Source: Dichotomocladium elegans
Taxonomy: Eukaryota; Mucoromycota; Mucoromycetes; Mucorales; Lichtheimiaceae
DNA length: 64,000 nucleotides
Reading direction: 5' to 3'
Assembly: GCA_025716815.1 (NCBI GenBank)
Contig: JAIXMN010000037.1
Span: forward strand, 1 to 64,000
A model generated the notes under the pieces. It had not been told where the DNA came from, searched no databases, and saw only the letters and a list, made by a program, of their open reading frames with translations. The position numbers and the translations under genes were made by a program. Below are positions 1 through 10,066 of the stretch, one piece after another (the first letter of the stretch is position 1; every line of letters starts with the position of its first letter).

Positions 1-785
1 CGAGTCACCTGATACGTCAGTGAGGGTATTCGCCAAGGTCGCGATTTGCCGGGGGTCGATGCAGAATGCCTGTGCCCCGTTCTTGATATACCCCTTCATG
101 GTACGTGCGCTACAAAGGCGAATGTCGATGGGGTTCAGTGTGGGGGGCTTGCTGGAGATGGGTGCTTGCAGCTGCACCTGACGACCTGGCTGGCATGGTG
201 GGGGATGTAATGCCACAGTGCGCTTTCTCCAGTCGATGTGTGGATTGTGTTGTGCAAGCCACGGCATTCCGAGGATGATTTGGTAGTTGCCCAGGGACGT
301 AGCATACAGGGCACACTTCTCGATGCAGTCGCCAGTTTGCATTTCCAGATGACATACCTTTGTAACAATGCCTGACCGTATAGCACGACCATCCACTGTG
401 TACACCTTGAGTGGCTGCGGACTGTCGGCTAGTTGCACACCTTGGGTTGTTGCGAATTCCATATCGATAAAGCTCTCCATGGCGCCGGAGTCTATCAAGG
501 CCTCGGCTGAAACCTCACTTTCGCCAAAACGTAAGGTGACTGGGAGACTCAATGGTGTGTTTGCGGATGGTGTATGTAGTGTGAGCGCGTGTACTGGTAA
601 TGGTGAAAAGATAGATGAAGGATAGAGAGATTTGCTTTCAATGGTTGATTTATTGATAGGATGATTTCTTCCCAGGGAATACTCTCCTACAGACCCTGGG
701 GAGTGCCTTTTCCCTTCTTGGGACATGACGCGGCATTGTGACCTTGGCCACCACAGTACAAGCACAGATTCAATTTTCGACGCCG
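1..785 (-). pseudogene. Ty3-like retrotransposon: zinc knuckle and retropepsin part of gag-pol
   Basis: Reading the minus strand leftward, a CCHC zinc knuckle (CLYCGGQGHNAASC) lies at about 768-724. The frame at about 540-1 reads as an aspartic protease with the catalytic triad DSGA at about 492-481 and the downstream ILG motif near 262. The frame is still open at base 1, so reverse transcriptase and integrase would lie to the left of the window. The order gag, CCHC, protease matches Ty3/gypsy elements. The piece is separated from the gag body by an insertion of about 380 bases, so the element is dead. Coding sense is clear; the family assignment below Ty3-like is not made. Confidence 0.75.
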
Positions 786-1160
786 TTGTGGTGTTTTAGT
801 TGTTTTTTAAGTTGGACAGTGAATACGATGAGACTCGTGGATGTCTTTTATTCGAATGAAATCGGAACTGAGATCCTCCATCGCTACACATTTATCTACT
901 ATTTATATGATTTATGGCAGAGGTCCTGATTAGGTCAACTGGCTACTCCGTCTTACACGGGTACTCGGAGATGGTAGCACTATTACAGATAAGGTGCTTG
1001 TGTGTGTATCGGTGACCTCTATCATATGTTATATGTCCTTGTTCCTTTCAGACCATCCTCACGTCGGTAAAACCTCATAAAAACCCAGTGGGAGAAAAAT
1101 AGAGGGAAAAAGACTGTGGAAATGGATCTGGTTATAACGCGGCGTCATGGATCCTTCAAT
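786..1160. repeat. Insertion splitting gag from its zinc knuckle
   Basis: The gag frame stops at 1167 directly after a charged KEEKARLS-type stretch, where retroelement gag proteins usually run straight into the CCHC knuckle. The knuckle resumes only at about 770. The sequence between has no coding sense and includes, at 1049-1135, a segment repeated in inverted orientation at 3361-3443. I infer an inserted repeat; its exact ends and target duplication could not be fixed by eye. Confidence 0.45.
1049..1135 (+). repeat. Dispersed repeat, copy A (inverted partner at 3361-3443)
   Basis: About 85 bases starting CAGACCATCCTCACGTCGG match the reverse complement of 3361-3443 with a few substitutions and one-base indels. 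Similarity ends sharply on both sides. The family is unknown; it could be one end of a longer element. Confidence 0.6.
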
Positions 1161-1166
1161 CCGTAA

Positions 1167-2030
1167 TCACCTATGCGACAGCCGTGCTTTTTCCTCCTTG
1201 GTCAGAGGTCCAAACTTGATGGGGGCAGCGTCGATCTCCATATCCTGTACGTCTGAGGATGCGGGCTGGACGACATGTGGATTGCGGACTGGAGGGGCAA
1301 ACTTGTATGTGGGGCGCTGGGAGCGTTTCCCATCGCGAGAGCGTACACGAGTATCTAACTCTATAACCTTTGACGCGTAAGTCCATAGATCGTCAGGGAG
1401 GTCGCGAGTGGTGAGTTGATCCTTGATGCGGTCCGACCAACTAAGTCGTAGGATTGCGAGCAAAGCAGCGTCATTGAATTCGGTCTTGACGGCATAGCGG
1501 CGGAACGCGGCAACGTGCTCGCTAGCAGGCTTGTTTCCTTGGCGCATCGTCAAGAGTTTTTCTTCGGCATCCCTTAACTCGTTGACTTCGCCAAAGGCAG
1601 CGCGGAAAGCAGTGAGGAAGGCGGGGAATGAAAGCATGATGGGGTCGACCTCTTCATCATCAAGCTCCATGATATAAGGTTCGGCCCAAGTGAATGCGAC
1701 GCCAGACATGTTCGAACACATGAACAAGATCTTTGTGAGATGGTCTGGATATCGCTGGGGGTTCAGGCGGATGGCTAACTTGACTTTGGCGATAAACGTG
1801 GAGACATCAGCAGTCTCGCCAGTGAACGTCGGAATTGAAATTTTTATGTCGCCTACACGATTTCCATCTTCCATGCCAAGATGGAGGCGTGACATGGAGT
1901 TAGTGACATCGTCAGTGTTGGCGGCATTGACAACCACAGAACGCGGTTCGGTTTCAGTGTCTTGAGGCAGAGGGACTCGAGACGGACCAGATTTGGGCAT
2001 TGCAGATAGACAGGAAGTAGGTAACACCAA
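1167..2030 (-). CDS. Retrotransposon Gag polyprotein, N-terminal part
   Basis: This 287-residue open frame has the features of retrotransposon gag proteins of the Ty3/gypsy type. It has a short polar leader, then IPTFTGE and later TWAEPYI, a region near AFGEVNELRDAEEKLL, and AAFRRYAVKTEFND, which together resemble the capsid-like gag domain (about residues 60-230). A basic tail at about 230-287 ends KEEKARLSHR. In the intact element this would package the RNA genome. The zinc knuckle that should follow is displaced to about 770, so the protein is truncated. A start codon is present at 2030, followed upstream by a purine-rich leader. The element is probably inactive. Confidence 0.75.
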   Translation of the reverse strand: MVLPTSCLSAMPKSGPSRVPLPQDTETEPRSVVVNAANTDDVTNSMSRLHLGMEDGNRVGDIKISIPTFTGETADVSTFIAKVKLAIRLNPQRYPDHLTKILFMCSNMSGVAFTWAEPYIMELDDEEVDPIMLSFPAFLTAFRAAFGEVNELRDAEEKLLTMRQGNKPASEHVAAFRRYAVKTEFNDAALLAILRLSWSDRIKDQLTTRDLPDDLWTYASKVIELDTRVRSRDGKRSQRPTYKFAPPVRNPHVVQPASSDVQDMEIDAAPIKFGPLTKEEKARLSHR

Positions 2031-2201
2031 TGATCAGATTATGATGTCGCGGATACAGGGCAGACAGACAAGAAAGTGTAGCGCAGGAACAAGACAGGAG
2101 AACAGAAGGCAGGCACAGACCGAGAATGGGTTGGCAGTGATAGTGCTGGCAATGGAGTAGAGGGAAAGATCAGGAACTACTCTAGAGAACAATACTATAC
2201 T

Positions 2202-2567
2202 ACAGGATTTTCAAGAAGAAGTTTGCCACAAATTTTAGATGTTCATATAGACTGTCTAGGTTTTTCGTTTTTTTGCTTCAAATTCGAATTCAAGTTTTAG
2301 TATTTCATATCTCTTCTTTCTTTGAAATTTGAATGAAACATAAAGGCTTAGCTTCTGAAAACTATTCTAGTGTAAAAAGAAGCTAAGGAAGACTTAGCTA
2401 TAACCTTAACTGTGACTTCTTGCTGCTATTGTCTTTAAATTTTGACAAAAAGACAGCAACGAAATACTAAAATTTGTATTCGAATTTGAAGTAAAAAAAA
2501 ACGAAAAACCTAGACGGCTTATACCAATAACCAAATTTTGAGGCAAAGTTCTTCTTGAAAATCCTGT
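2202..2567. mobile_element. Foldback MITE with about 105-bp terminal inverted repeats
   Basis: The left arm (2202-2306, starting ACAGGATTTTCAAGAAGAA) and the right arm (2462-2567) are reverse complements at roughly 85 percent identity by eye. The element is flanked by the trinucleotide ACT on both sides (2199-2201 and 2568-2570). The centre contains a second small inverted repeat (TAGCTTC and GAAGCTA). There is no coding sense. Small size, long terminal inverted repeats and a short target duplication make this a non-autonomous DNA element inserted in the gag 5-prime leader. Confidence 0.8.
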
Positions 2568-2651
2568 ACTAACCAGAATTGTGCCTGACAGAAAAGAATC
2601 AAGACAAGACAGGACAAGAGATGGAGGACAAGACAAGAACTACACTACGGG

Positions 2652-2968
2652 TGTAACAGTACAGGCACTGTTGTGCGAGTACTTACAAAGAGCGTCTGAT
2701 ATACAGCGTGGAGGAAGCGCGAACGCGACGAGAAGAACGATGATTATAATAATACAACGTGGGGATGCCCGACGTCACAGGGCATCCTTGTTTATATAGT
2801 AAACAGTAGCGGGGTAATTACAGTGGTATACATATAGGATCGTCGTACAGAGAAAGTGAGTGTGGTACATAATGTCGTCGCCGGAGATGCGGTCTTGATC
2901 GTGATCGTTATCCTTGTAGTATCTTGGTCGTCGGTCAAGAGTGACCCGTCACTGTAGCTACTGCTACA
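2652..2968 (-). mobile_element. Solo LTR with 5-bp target duplication ACGGG
   Basis: On the minus strand the 317-base unit starts TGTAGCAGTAGC and ends TACTGTTACA (TG...CA termini). It is flanked on both sides by ACGGG (2647-2651 and 2969-2973), the signature of integrase-mediated insertion. Inside is a TATATAAAC promoter-like box (around 2795-2803). Related copies lie at 4468-4690 and 46187-46496. The flanking duplication means this is a solo LTR left by recombination, not the 5-prime LTR of the neighbouring gag. Confidence 0.85.
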
Positions 2969-3360
2969 ACGGGGGGTGGGTGTTAGGTACTCCCAATCAC
3001 ACAGCATGCACCAATTCGGATAGCTACCAGGAACAAGGCAGAGCCCAAGAGGCAGGACAAAGGATAGGTATGAATCGATAGACCGGATAGACAGAGAACT
3101 GATGACCAGGGATGATATATGACGAAGGATAATCTGATGATATTTTATTATAACAAATACGAGGGTATTTATACTAGATCTTATGGGAGAGGCGTATGGG
3201 ATATATTGAGGTTCGTTGCAATGACTTGAAGAATTAATAAATGCAATCGACCAAAATTAATGCAACCAGGACAATAAATGCATTCGTGAAAGGGGTACCC
3301 AGGGTAAGGGGCGAACGCTCTCGAATAATCCCATTTTTGGTCATGACAATCATACATAGC

Positions 3361-3443
3361 CACTAGATCCATATCCACAGTCTTTTCTCCTCTATTTTTT
3401 CCCACTGGGTTTTTGAGGTTTTACCGACGTGAGGATGGTCTGG
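3361..3443 (-). repeat. Dispersed repeat, copy B (inverted partner at 1049-1135)
   Basis: This is the reverse complement of 1049-1135 with small differences. Sequence on either side is unrelated to the flanks of copy A. Confidence 0.6.
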
Positions 3444-3649
3444 GATTCAGCTACAGGAACGAACGAAAAGTTTTTCTATGACTTGTCAAGTACCGCACCC
3501 CAACAACTCCTCTTATGGAAATTTCCAGGACAATTGATCCATGTCAAACGGGCGGAATCTATTTTATCCATAACAATATATAAAAAACTATGTAGTGTAG
3601 GAGTAAACAGGGAGAAGAATTTTTCTTTCTATACCACAATCGGTCCCTG

Positions 3650-4260
3650 AACATCAATGTGTCAAATTCATCATTGTCTTAGTTTCAGGATATCGGTGAT
3701 AGTGATGTGAAACCGGCTAAGTTCTCTAACACGGATCAATGTTCACCACATCGTTGTCTGACTGTAAGATCATCGGAAAGCCATAGCCACAAAAGACGTG
3801 GATGAGTTGTTTAAAAGTGGCATGTTACCCCTGCTCTAGAGCGATAACCACAACAATGTAGCCCATACCGTTTCTGTATGCGCTCGTGGCCACCAAAATA
3901 AGCGTCTTTGTCTTGTTTTCAATGAGCATAGCTCCATTGATGGAAATGGCATTGGATCTTCTATGTAAACAGCTAGCCAGAACAGCCAACTTCTTGGGAA
4001 TGATGACCTGGCTGAGATGGAGCATCAAAATTTTGTTGGATTTCGCTTCTGGGGCGTTTGAGAAGCGATAGCCGCTTGCATGTTTTCCTTGCTGGTATCT
4101 CGGGATTTTTCCTCATTGCAAAAAGGCTCTCGCCCAGTTTCGGATAGCCAGAGGACGATAGTGTGTGGATGGCTTGTTTAAAATAATGAATGCCGCCGTC
4201 GACGAAGCCTTGACCTTCCTTTCGCCATTTATCAGATAGCCAAGGTAAAGACACACAGCC
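3650..4260 (-). pseudogene. Decayed retroelement integrase-like fragment
   Basis: Minus-strand translation gives broken frames. A stretch of about 67 residues (4028-3825) is followed, after an in-frame stop, by FKQLIHVFCGYGFPMILQSDND (about 3820-3755). The latter resembles the integrase core segment around the second catalytic Asp (YGFP..IQSDNG in Ty3-like integrases). Several stops and frame changes occur, so it cannot be expressed as one protein. Neighbouring LTR pieces fit a retroelement origin. The assignment rests on one short motif. Confidence 0.35.
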
Positions 4261-4467
4261 CTATACTTGGCGCGCACTCGTAATCAGGGGTCTCATTACC
4301 AGCATGTTGGACGTCCATCGTTGGTGTTATCAACAGTGCAAGGCGATCATAGCCAACGTTGTACTCATTGATGTTTATCAGAGGAGCTTCATCTTCAGAG
4401 ATACTCCCATCATCTTCATCAACATTGCAACTGAAGTTTTATTCTTTTCCGATAGGTTGTAGGACGA

Positions 4468-4690
4468 TGTAGCAGCAGTATCTAGAGTGACGGGTCACCA
4501 TGAACAACCACCAAGATAATAAAGGATTACGATCGCAATCAAGACCGCATTTCCGGCGACGATATTATGTACGACATTTACTTACCTGTATGACGATCCA
4601 TTATATCTGCCGCTGTTATTTCGCTGCCACACTGTATATCAGACACTCCTCGTAAGTACTCGCACAGCAGTGCTTGTACTGTTGCCGACA
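4468..4690 (+). mobile_element. LTR fragment with internal deletion
   Basis: The start (TGTAGCAGCAGTATC) and the end (CTCGTAAGTACTCGCACAGCA then a GACA terminus) align with the LTRs at 2652-2968 and 46187-46496. About 100 bases from the middle, including the TATA-like box, are missing. No target duplication is visible, so the ends may be eroded. Confidence 0.65.
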
Positions 4691-4815
4691 TCATGAATAA
4701 ACCGCCAAAATGAATACGATCTAACAATCAAACAAACCTACATCACCCTCAACGCTATTTCAATTCACCCTTACAAATTTCACATATCATCCATAACTAT
4801 TATACTATTCCTCTG

Positions 4816-7125
4816 CTATTTGCGCAGCAAGCTATTAACTACATGCGATACTCTAAGGTTCTTAAGATCAGTGTATGTCTGTCCAGTACCAACAAAGTAG
4901 ATAGGTTGGCCAGTAATATATGTCATTGATAGGGCTGCTCCGACCTAGATACAACACGTAAGTCCGCGATCGCTGCTAAATCATGAGTCTTCATCAACTT
5001 ACCTTATCATCAATGGTATCAAATTTTGTGAGAATCATGCCATCAATATGGCGAGGATTTTGCATACCAGAAAAGTCTTTGAGCGACTGATTGAACTTTG
5101 TCAGCTGATCAACTGCTTCATTGCCAACGAGAGCCTCGCCGACAAAGATGATTTTGTCAGGATTATTAACAGATACGAGCTTTGACAAAGCTCGCATAAG
5201 AGGTTCATTATCCTGCATACGACCGGCGGTATCAATAAGGACCACATCGAATTTGTTCAGGGTAGCTAGATAGAAGATGCGTAAGAGTATATTCTATTAT
5301 CCAGGGAAACTCACCTACCATAGTTTATGGCATCCTTCGCGATGCCCGCAGAGTCTTTTCCATATCCTCGCTCAAAAAGCTCAACTATACCCTGGCCGCT
5401 TGTCTGCAATGCCCGTAAGTTTCGAGCATGCACTCGAAGTTGTTCTACAGCCCCACTGCGAAAGGTATCACAAGCAGCAATCAAGACTTTGTAGTTGTTC
5501 TGAAGAAGCCAGAAGCACACTTTGCTTAGATTTGTAGACTAAGAAAGGCCACATTCCATTTAGTCGATGAGACAGTGAAACGCGTAAGTACCGGCATATC
5601 ACCTTTCCAACGCCGTTCACTCCAATAAATGCAATTGAGTACGGTCTATTCTGCGTTTTGGCCTGCTCAATATCTCGAAGGATATCTAGCGAGGTCTTTG
5701 GCGTCAAAATCCTCCTTAGCGCTTCCTCCATACTGTCGCGAACCAGCGTTGACACCCCTAGCAGCAAATCAATTGGTATACGTTCCATTGCATCCACACT
5801 GTATACTTACGGGAGAAGCTACCAATCTTTTTGCCCATCAAGTTTGTACGGACGCTCTGGCATAAATGCTCTGCAATTCCACTAGCAACATTCTTCTTGA
5901 TCAAATGCTCTTTCATGTCGCTTAGCGCAGGATCAAGTGTGCTTGCATTTAGCTCTCGATGACCGGTCACAAATTTCAGAAAGGAAAATGCGTCACCGCG
6001 TCCCTTCGAACTCGCATCTAGCGACTCCTCTTGTAATTCTTCATCTGATTCCTCTTGTTCAATGTCTTGAACTTCATAGAAACCCTCCTTGTTTTTCTTG
6101 CCGAGATGACTTGGATCAGCGAGCTGAGCAGCATTGGAAATGACGCTTTCATCATTGTCGATGGGCGTGCTTGTGCTGTAGTCTAAAGCCTCCATTTCAC
6201 CTCGTGCAATCTGTCCTTCCCATACCCTTGCCTGCTTTTGCGATTTCTTCCGCTTGGCATGATCACTGCCAACACCTCAGTTTCGCTTACTTTTGTTTCT
6301 CTTCCTTCAAAGATTTACTTACTCATTTGCGGGATTCGGTGATGTCTTTGACGAGTTTTGGGGGCCTTTCTTGAATCGTTGAGTAGAACGCGGACTTGGT
6401 TGAAGCTTCAAAGCCTGAATATTCCGACTGATCTCGTCCTCATCCACCATGTTCGTAGGCTTCACGTTCCCTTGGCAACGCGAATTAGTGACACTTTTCA
6501 TCAACGTCGTATACTTCCTTGCATTAGCTTTACCTGGTCCCAGCTGTGACCCCTTTAATGTACTTTCAAACTTCTTTGTATCTTCAAATTTCCTAGGTGT
6601 CCTTTGCCGACTCTATTTGGAACGATATTCAGCTCCCATGCAAAGGTGTTTCTTTCATACCCTGCATCATACCTTGGTGTGTTTCTCCTCCAGTTGCTGT
6701 AGAAGTTTCGCGAAGGCGCTGTCAAATGAGTTGTAGTTGCAGTTGATGCCATTGTCGATTGCAATACTTGAAGCAAAGAGATCCAAGAAAAGCTTTTTAA
6801 CGGTTTCGAGGAGCTCGTCAATGTAACCGAGTTGCAAAATCTTTTGGTACACAACCTAAGTGTAGTATTTATAGGTTAGCCTCGTTCTCTTTCCATTTTC
6901 CTCGCCCATCGAATTCAAAAGACACACCACAAAGACTAAGTCGACCTCATTTGCAAAGGTCCATTTCAGTGCATAGTTGCCTTTTAAGAAAGTGTCCGTG
7001 CCTGCACGTTCCTCGATCAGCACATTCTTGATGAGCTCATCGATCGGAGATCCCATGAGCTGCGTAAAAGACTTCTGCCACAAGATATAGCCGCCCTTGG
7101 ATATAACACCAAAATAGTCGAGCAT
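4816..7125 (-). CDS. SRPR: Signal recognition particle receptor, alpha subunit (SRX-GTPase)
   Basis: Docks the ribosome-SRP complex at the ER membrane; SRP54-type GTPase. I read eight exons: 7125-6928, 6855-6673, 6612-6323, 6265-5811, 5757-5603, 5538-5319, 5265-5003 and 4944-4816. They sum to 630 residues, the usual size for SR alpha. The N-terminus [16 protein letters not shown] is the longin-like SRX domain that binds SR beta. A charged linker follows. The C-terminal NG domain shows the P-loop GVNGVGKST (split by an intron after GK), [27 protein letters not shown] and the closing [12 protein letters not shown]. All introns are GT-AG and phases close. Yeast Srp101 is the same family. The protein should sit on the cytosolic ER face. 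Confidence 0.93.
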
Positions 7126-7269
7126 CGCCGATGGTGATCAATATATATTTATATGTGGGTTGTGGGGGGGGGAAAGAGAAAAGAGGGAAGCGACGATTCT
7201 ATCTCGAAATGGAAATACGTAGGATATTATCCAATAATATTACACCAAGCGTTGCTCAAGTGAGACCAA

Positions 7270-8884
7270 TCAGCATCCATAAATTGTAAGTTCCAGCGAG
7301 GATGCGAAGGACCGGCGGTCTTGAACTCGTTTGGATGATTCGTGTGTATTTGGAGACAGTGAGGAGGCATCATCAGCAACAGCTGTCAGCGTGCATGGGA
7401 TACGATCATCATATGCCACTGTGGTAGCTCGACGTACGTCTTCTTGCAGCGCAGGCTTAGTTTGTGAGCTGGGCCTAGAGTGAGCGATAAACAGAGCATA
7501 GTAGATCCAGATCAGCTATGTATTGATGTCCAGCCCGAAAGCCCCCCCCCTACTTGAACACAATGGGTCCTACCGGAGGACGATGGCGACGAAGACAAAA
7601 AGCGTTGTCAGGCTGCCAAGGAAGCACCAACAGATGCAGAGAATATAATTCGCGGCTGCATTAACCAAAGATTGATGGCGAAAGAGACTGTATGAAAGAG
7701 CCATCAGTGCGAAACACCACAAGCATCCGCCAAGTGCAACTACAACGAGTTCGATTTTTAAAATGCCTGCCCGAACGGCTGTGTGGTGAGCACCACCTTC
7801 TGCCAAACGATCAAATTTACGCTGGCTTGCTTTCAGAATAAGAATGAGCCTTGTGCCAGCCAAGAAAATGAGCGACGCAAGTACAGCGCAGTGAATGAAC
7901 CAGGTCATGTACTCGATCTTTAGAAAAAGCTCGGATCTGTAGGGATCGAGGTCAGCATAATAACCCGCTATCAAGCAGAAGGGGATATCGAGGACAAATG
8001 TGGATGTGAATATAACAGTGCCAACAAAATCGACGACTCCAGGGGACGGTACCCATCCAGTAATATTGTGGCTCTGAAGAATATGGGCAATGGGTAAAGG
8101 CGCTTCACTTTTTTTTTTATTTTAGTAGATGATCTTACCACGATGATGGTGTGGGTTATACCCACAAAATAGAGCGCAATTGCGCCATAGCCAAACTGCC
8201 AGGGAAATTCCCAAAGAACTGACAAAACACACGGGAACATTAAATGCGTCTGTATGTGCGGCTTGCTAGGATCTCACTTGCTTACATTGGCGCCACATCC
8301 AGTTTCCGCGGCCCACATCGGCTAAGAGGAATATACTGTGGAGAAGACGAACTACAACAAGGGATTTAATGGCCTGGAGTTTGACTTCTCTGGCAGTTGT
8401 GACGTACAGAACAAGAAGAGGATCAGCAGTATAATCATGCTGTCAACAGGACGTGGCCTTATCCACCGTGGACTGCTTTGAGCCCAGTAAAAGACCCGGT
8501 GACCCTTGTACAGCCGGCGAGAGAAGATGACGCTGCCTGTGTATGGACATAATCCCGATCCGGTTCATAAGATCAATATCTTTTCCTTTTCAGTTCGGCA
8601 TTACCGAGAATAAAAGCCAAGCTCGAGATTATAATATTGACGGTGTTTATGATTCGCAGATTTGTTTCCTCGACGCAGTCGGTTATTTGGATACGCCAAT
8701 CGCAATGGCAGATATCATTTGAACAATGTAGGCCCATTGACTGCTCCATTCTGGCGTCGATGATCGGGAAAAGAGAAGAAACGATGGTGCGTACGTGCAG
8801 GACAAACAAAAGAAGGAGGCAGACAAGTTGGTGACACGTATAAAAAGCTTTTAATATAGTTAACGAGACCCGGCATTGTGCCAC
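7270..8884 (-). CDS. Putative multi-pass (about 7-TM) membrane protein, unrecognised family
   Basis: Hydrophobic segments occur in order on the minus strand. A Cys-rich, probably external leader lies near 8770-8640 (CSNDICHCDW), followed by one segment around INTVNIIISSLAFIL. Others are in 8440-8290, 8230-8140 (GYGAIALYFVGITHTIIV), 8030-7980 and three in 7940-7580. The last long exon splices at 7573/7474 to a soluble tail of about 66 residues ending at stop 7270-7272; that tail stays open and in phase, supporting the join. Topology resembles fungal G-protein-coupled-receptor-like proteins, but I see no diagnostic motif. Junctions near 8110 and 8450-8590 are uncertain, and the true start may be the ATG near 8750 rather than 8884. 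Confidence 0.55.
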
Positions 8885-10060
8885 CGCAGCAAGGAGCTCA
8901 TGTCCGGAAACAGATTCGGCAAGATGAAGGTTCCCCTGAAGGTAGAACTTGCGCGTGGATCAACAATGCTTGACGCGCTTCATGTAAATCGTTCAGACAA
9001 AGACCGTATAAGTTCTCACTACTGGAGTAAGATCGGTCGACCGTTTTTCAGGTTATGCCTCTATTGTCTTTTTAGTGTTTTGAGTTTCCGATGTCTTTCC
9101 CTCTTCCTTCTTCCGCTCATGTAACCCAAAGCTCTTTGAAATGATCATCTCGGGAGTTCAATTTTCGAATCCACCTATGCATTTATTCATTCAGCGAGAT
9201 CAAATGCATACTTTATTTTCAAAAACTAATGTATAAAGTTGTCCTTGGTCTACAGAAAATATTACCCCACACCATACACTTTGACTTACCTCCCGGCTCA
9301 CATCAGGTATATCCACATGTGCACGCAGCGATAACCGCGGCGGAGGATACAGTGGTGCGCCACAAGCAGCCGCAGGAGCAAGGACAGGCAACACCAGAAG
9401 CAACCGCAGGGACACACACTGGGGGCACAATGGCGGGCACGAATCCCGCGAAAGGCGGGCCAGCGGCAAATTACGCCGGATGAGCGCGGGGGACAAGCAG
9501 ACGACAGCGAAAAAAATGGGAGCACCTCGGGTGTGAGCGACGGTGAAGCGACGGCAGGGACAAGCACGGGCGACAGCAGAAGCAACGGCTCCTCGGTAAA
9601 TAAAAAGGGAAGGGCACTGCCCGAAGGCAGTCAAATCGCGGCCCCACCGAGGAGTCCGGTATCCTTTTACCTCTCTTCCATGGTTTATCAGTAAGGGTGC
9701 GATTGGTCAATCTACAAAGGACATGGGACATGGATATTAGATTCGTATAAAAAGTAAGTCAATATAAAGACTCATACCGGATAACCCATGGAAGAGAGGC
9801 TAAGGATGGATTTGATAAAGAAAAAACAGCGTGCTGGATCCTCCGTTATTTATAGAAAATCAAGGCCCGAGTAGTGGGCAATAGCAACTTTTCGTTTAGG
9901 GAGTGCATGCATTTAATGAGGTTACCTTCTCAGCTACTTCCAGAACCGTCTCGTTATCCAACAATGCCATCACTGCATTATAATGCCTCTCGTATCCATT
10001 TTTTCCCATCCAACGCTATTCCTCGTCATAGATAAATATCTTATTCCCTACTGTTGAACA
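8885..10060. other. Intergenic stretch with decayed coding-like and inverted-repeat sequence
   Basis: No intact gene was recognised. A GC-rich block at about 9300-9640 has two plus-strand frames (9229-9483, then from about 9480 to about 9690 in another frame) rich in Ala, Gly, Thr, Gln and Ser. This looks like the broken tail of one protein, possibly transposon-derived. A spaced inverted repeat follows at 9661-9807. The rest is AT-rich. Confidence 0.4.
9661..9807. repeat. Imperfect inverted repeat, about 33-bp arms, 80-bp spacer
   Basis: The left arm (about 9660-9692, core CCTCTCTTCCATGG) is complementary to the right arm (about 9774-9807, core CCATGGAAGAGAGG) with about five mismatches. The spacer contains TATAAAAAG. 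It could be a small foldback element or part of a transposon end. Confidence 0.55.
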
Positions 10061-10066
10061 TGCCGC

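Noticed and set aside
2652..2968. LTR read as the 5-prime LTR of the neighbouring gag element
   Set aside because: The perfect ACGGG duplication on both sides marks a complete solo insertion; no primer-binding site follows it on the gag side.
9600..9810. Considered as a tRNA-like or 5S-like promoter segment because of the stem sequences
   Set aside because: Arms are too far apart and no B-box-like GGTTCGANTCC is present.
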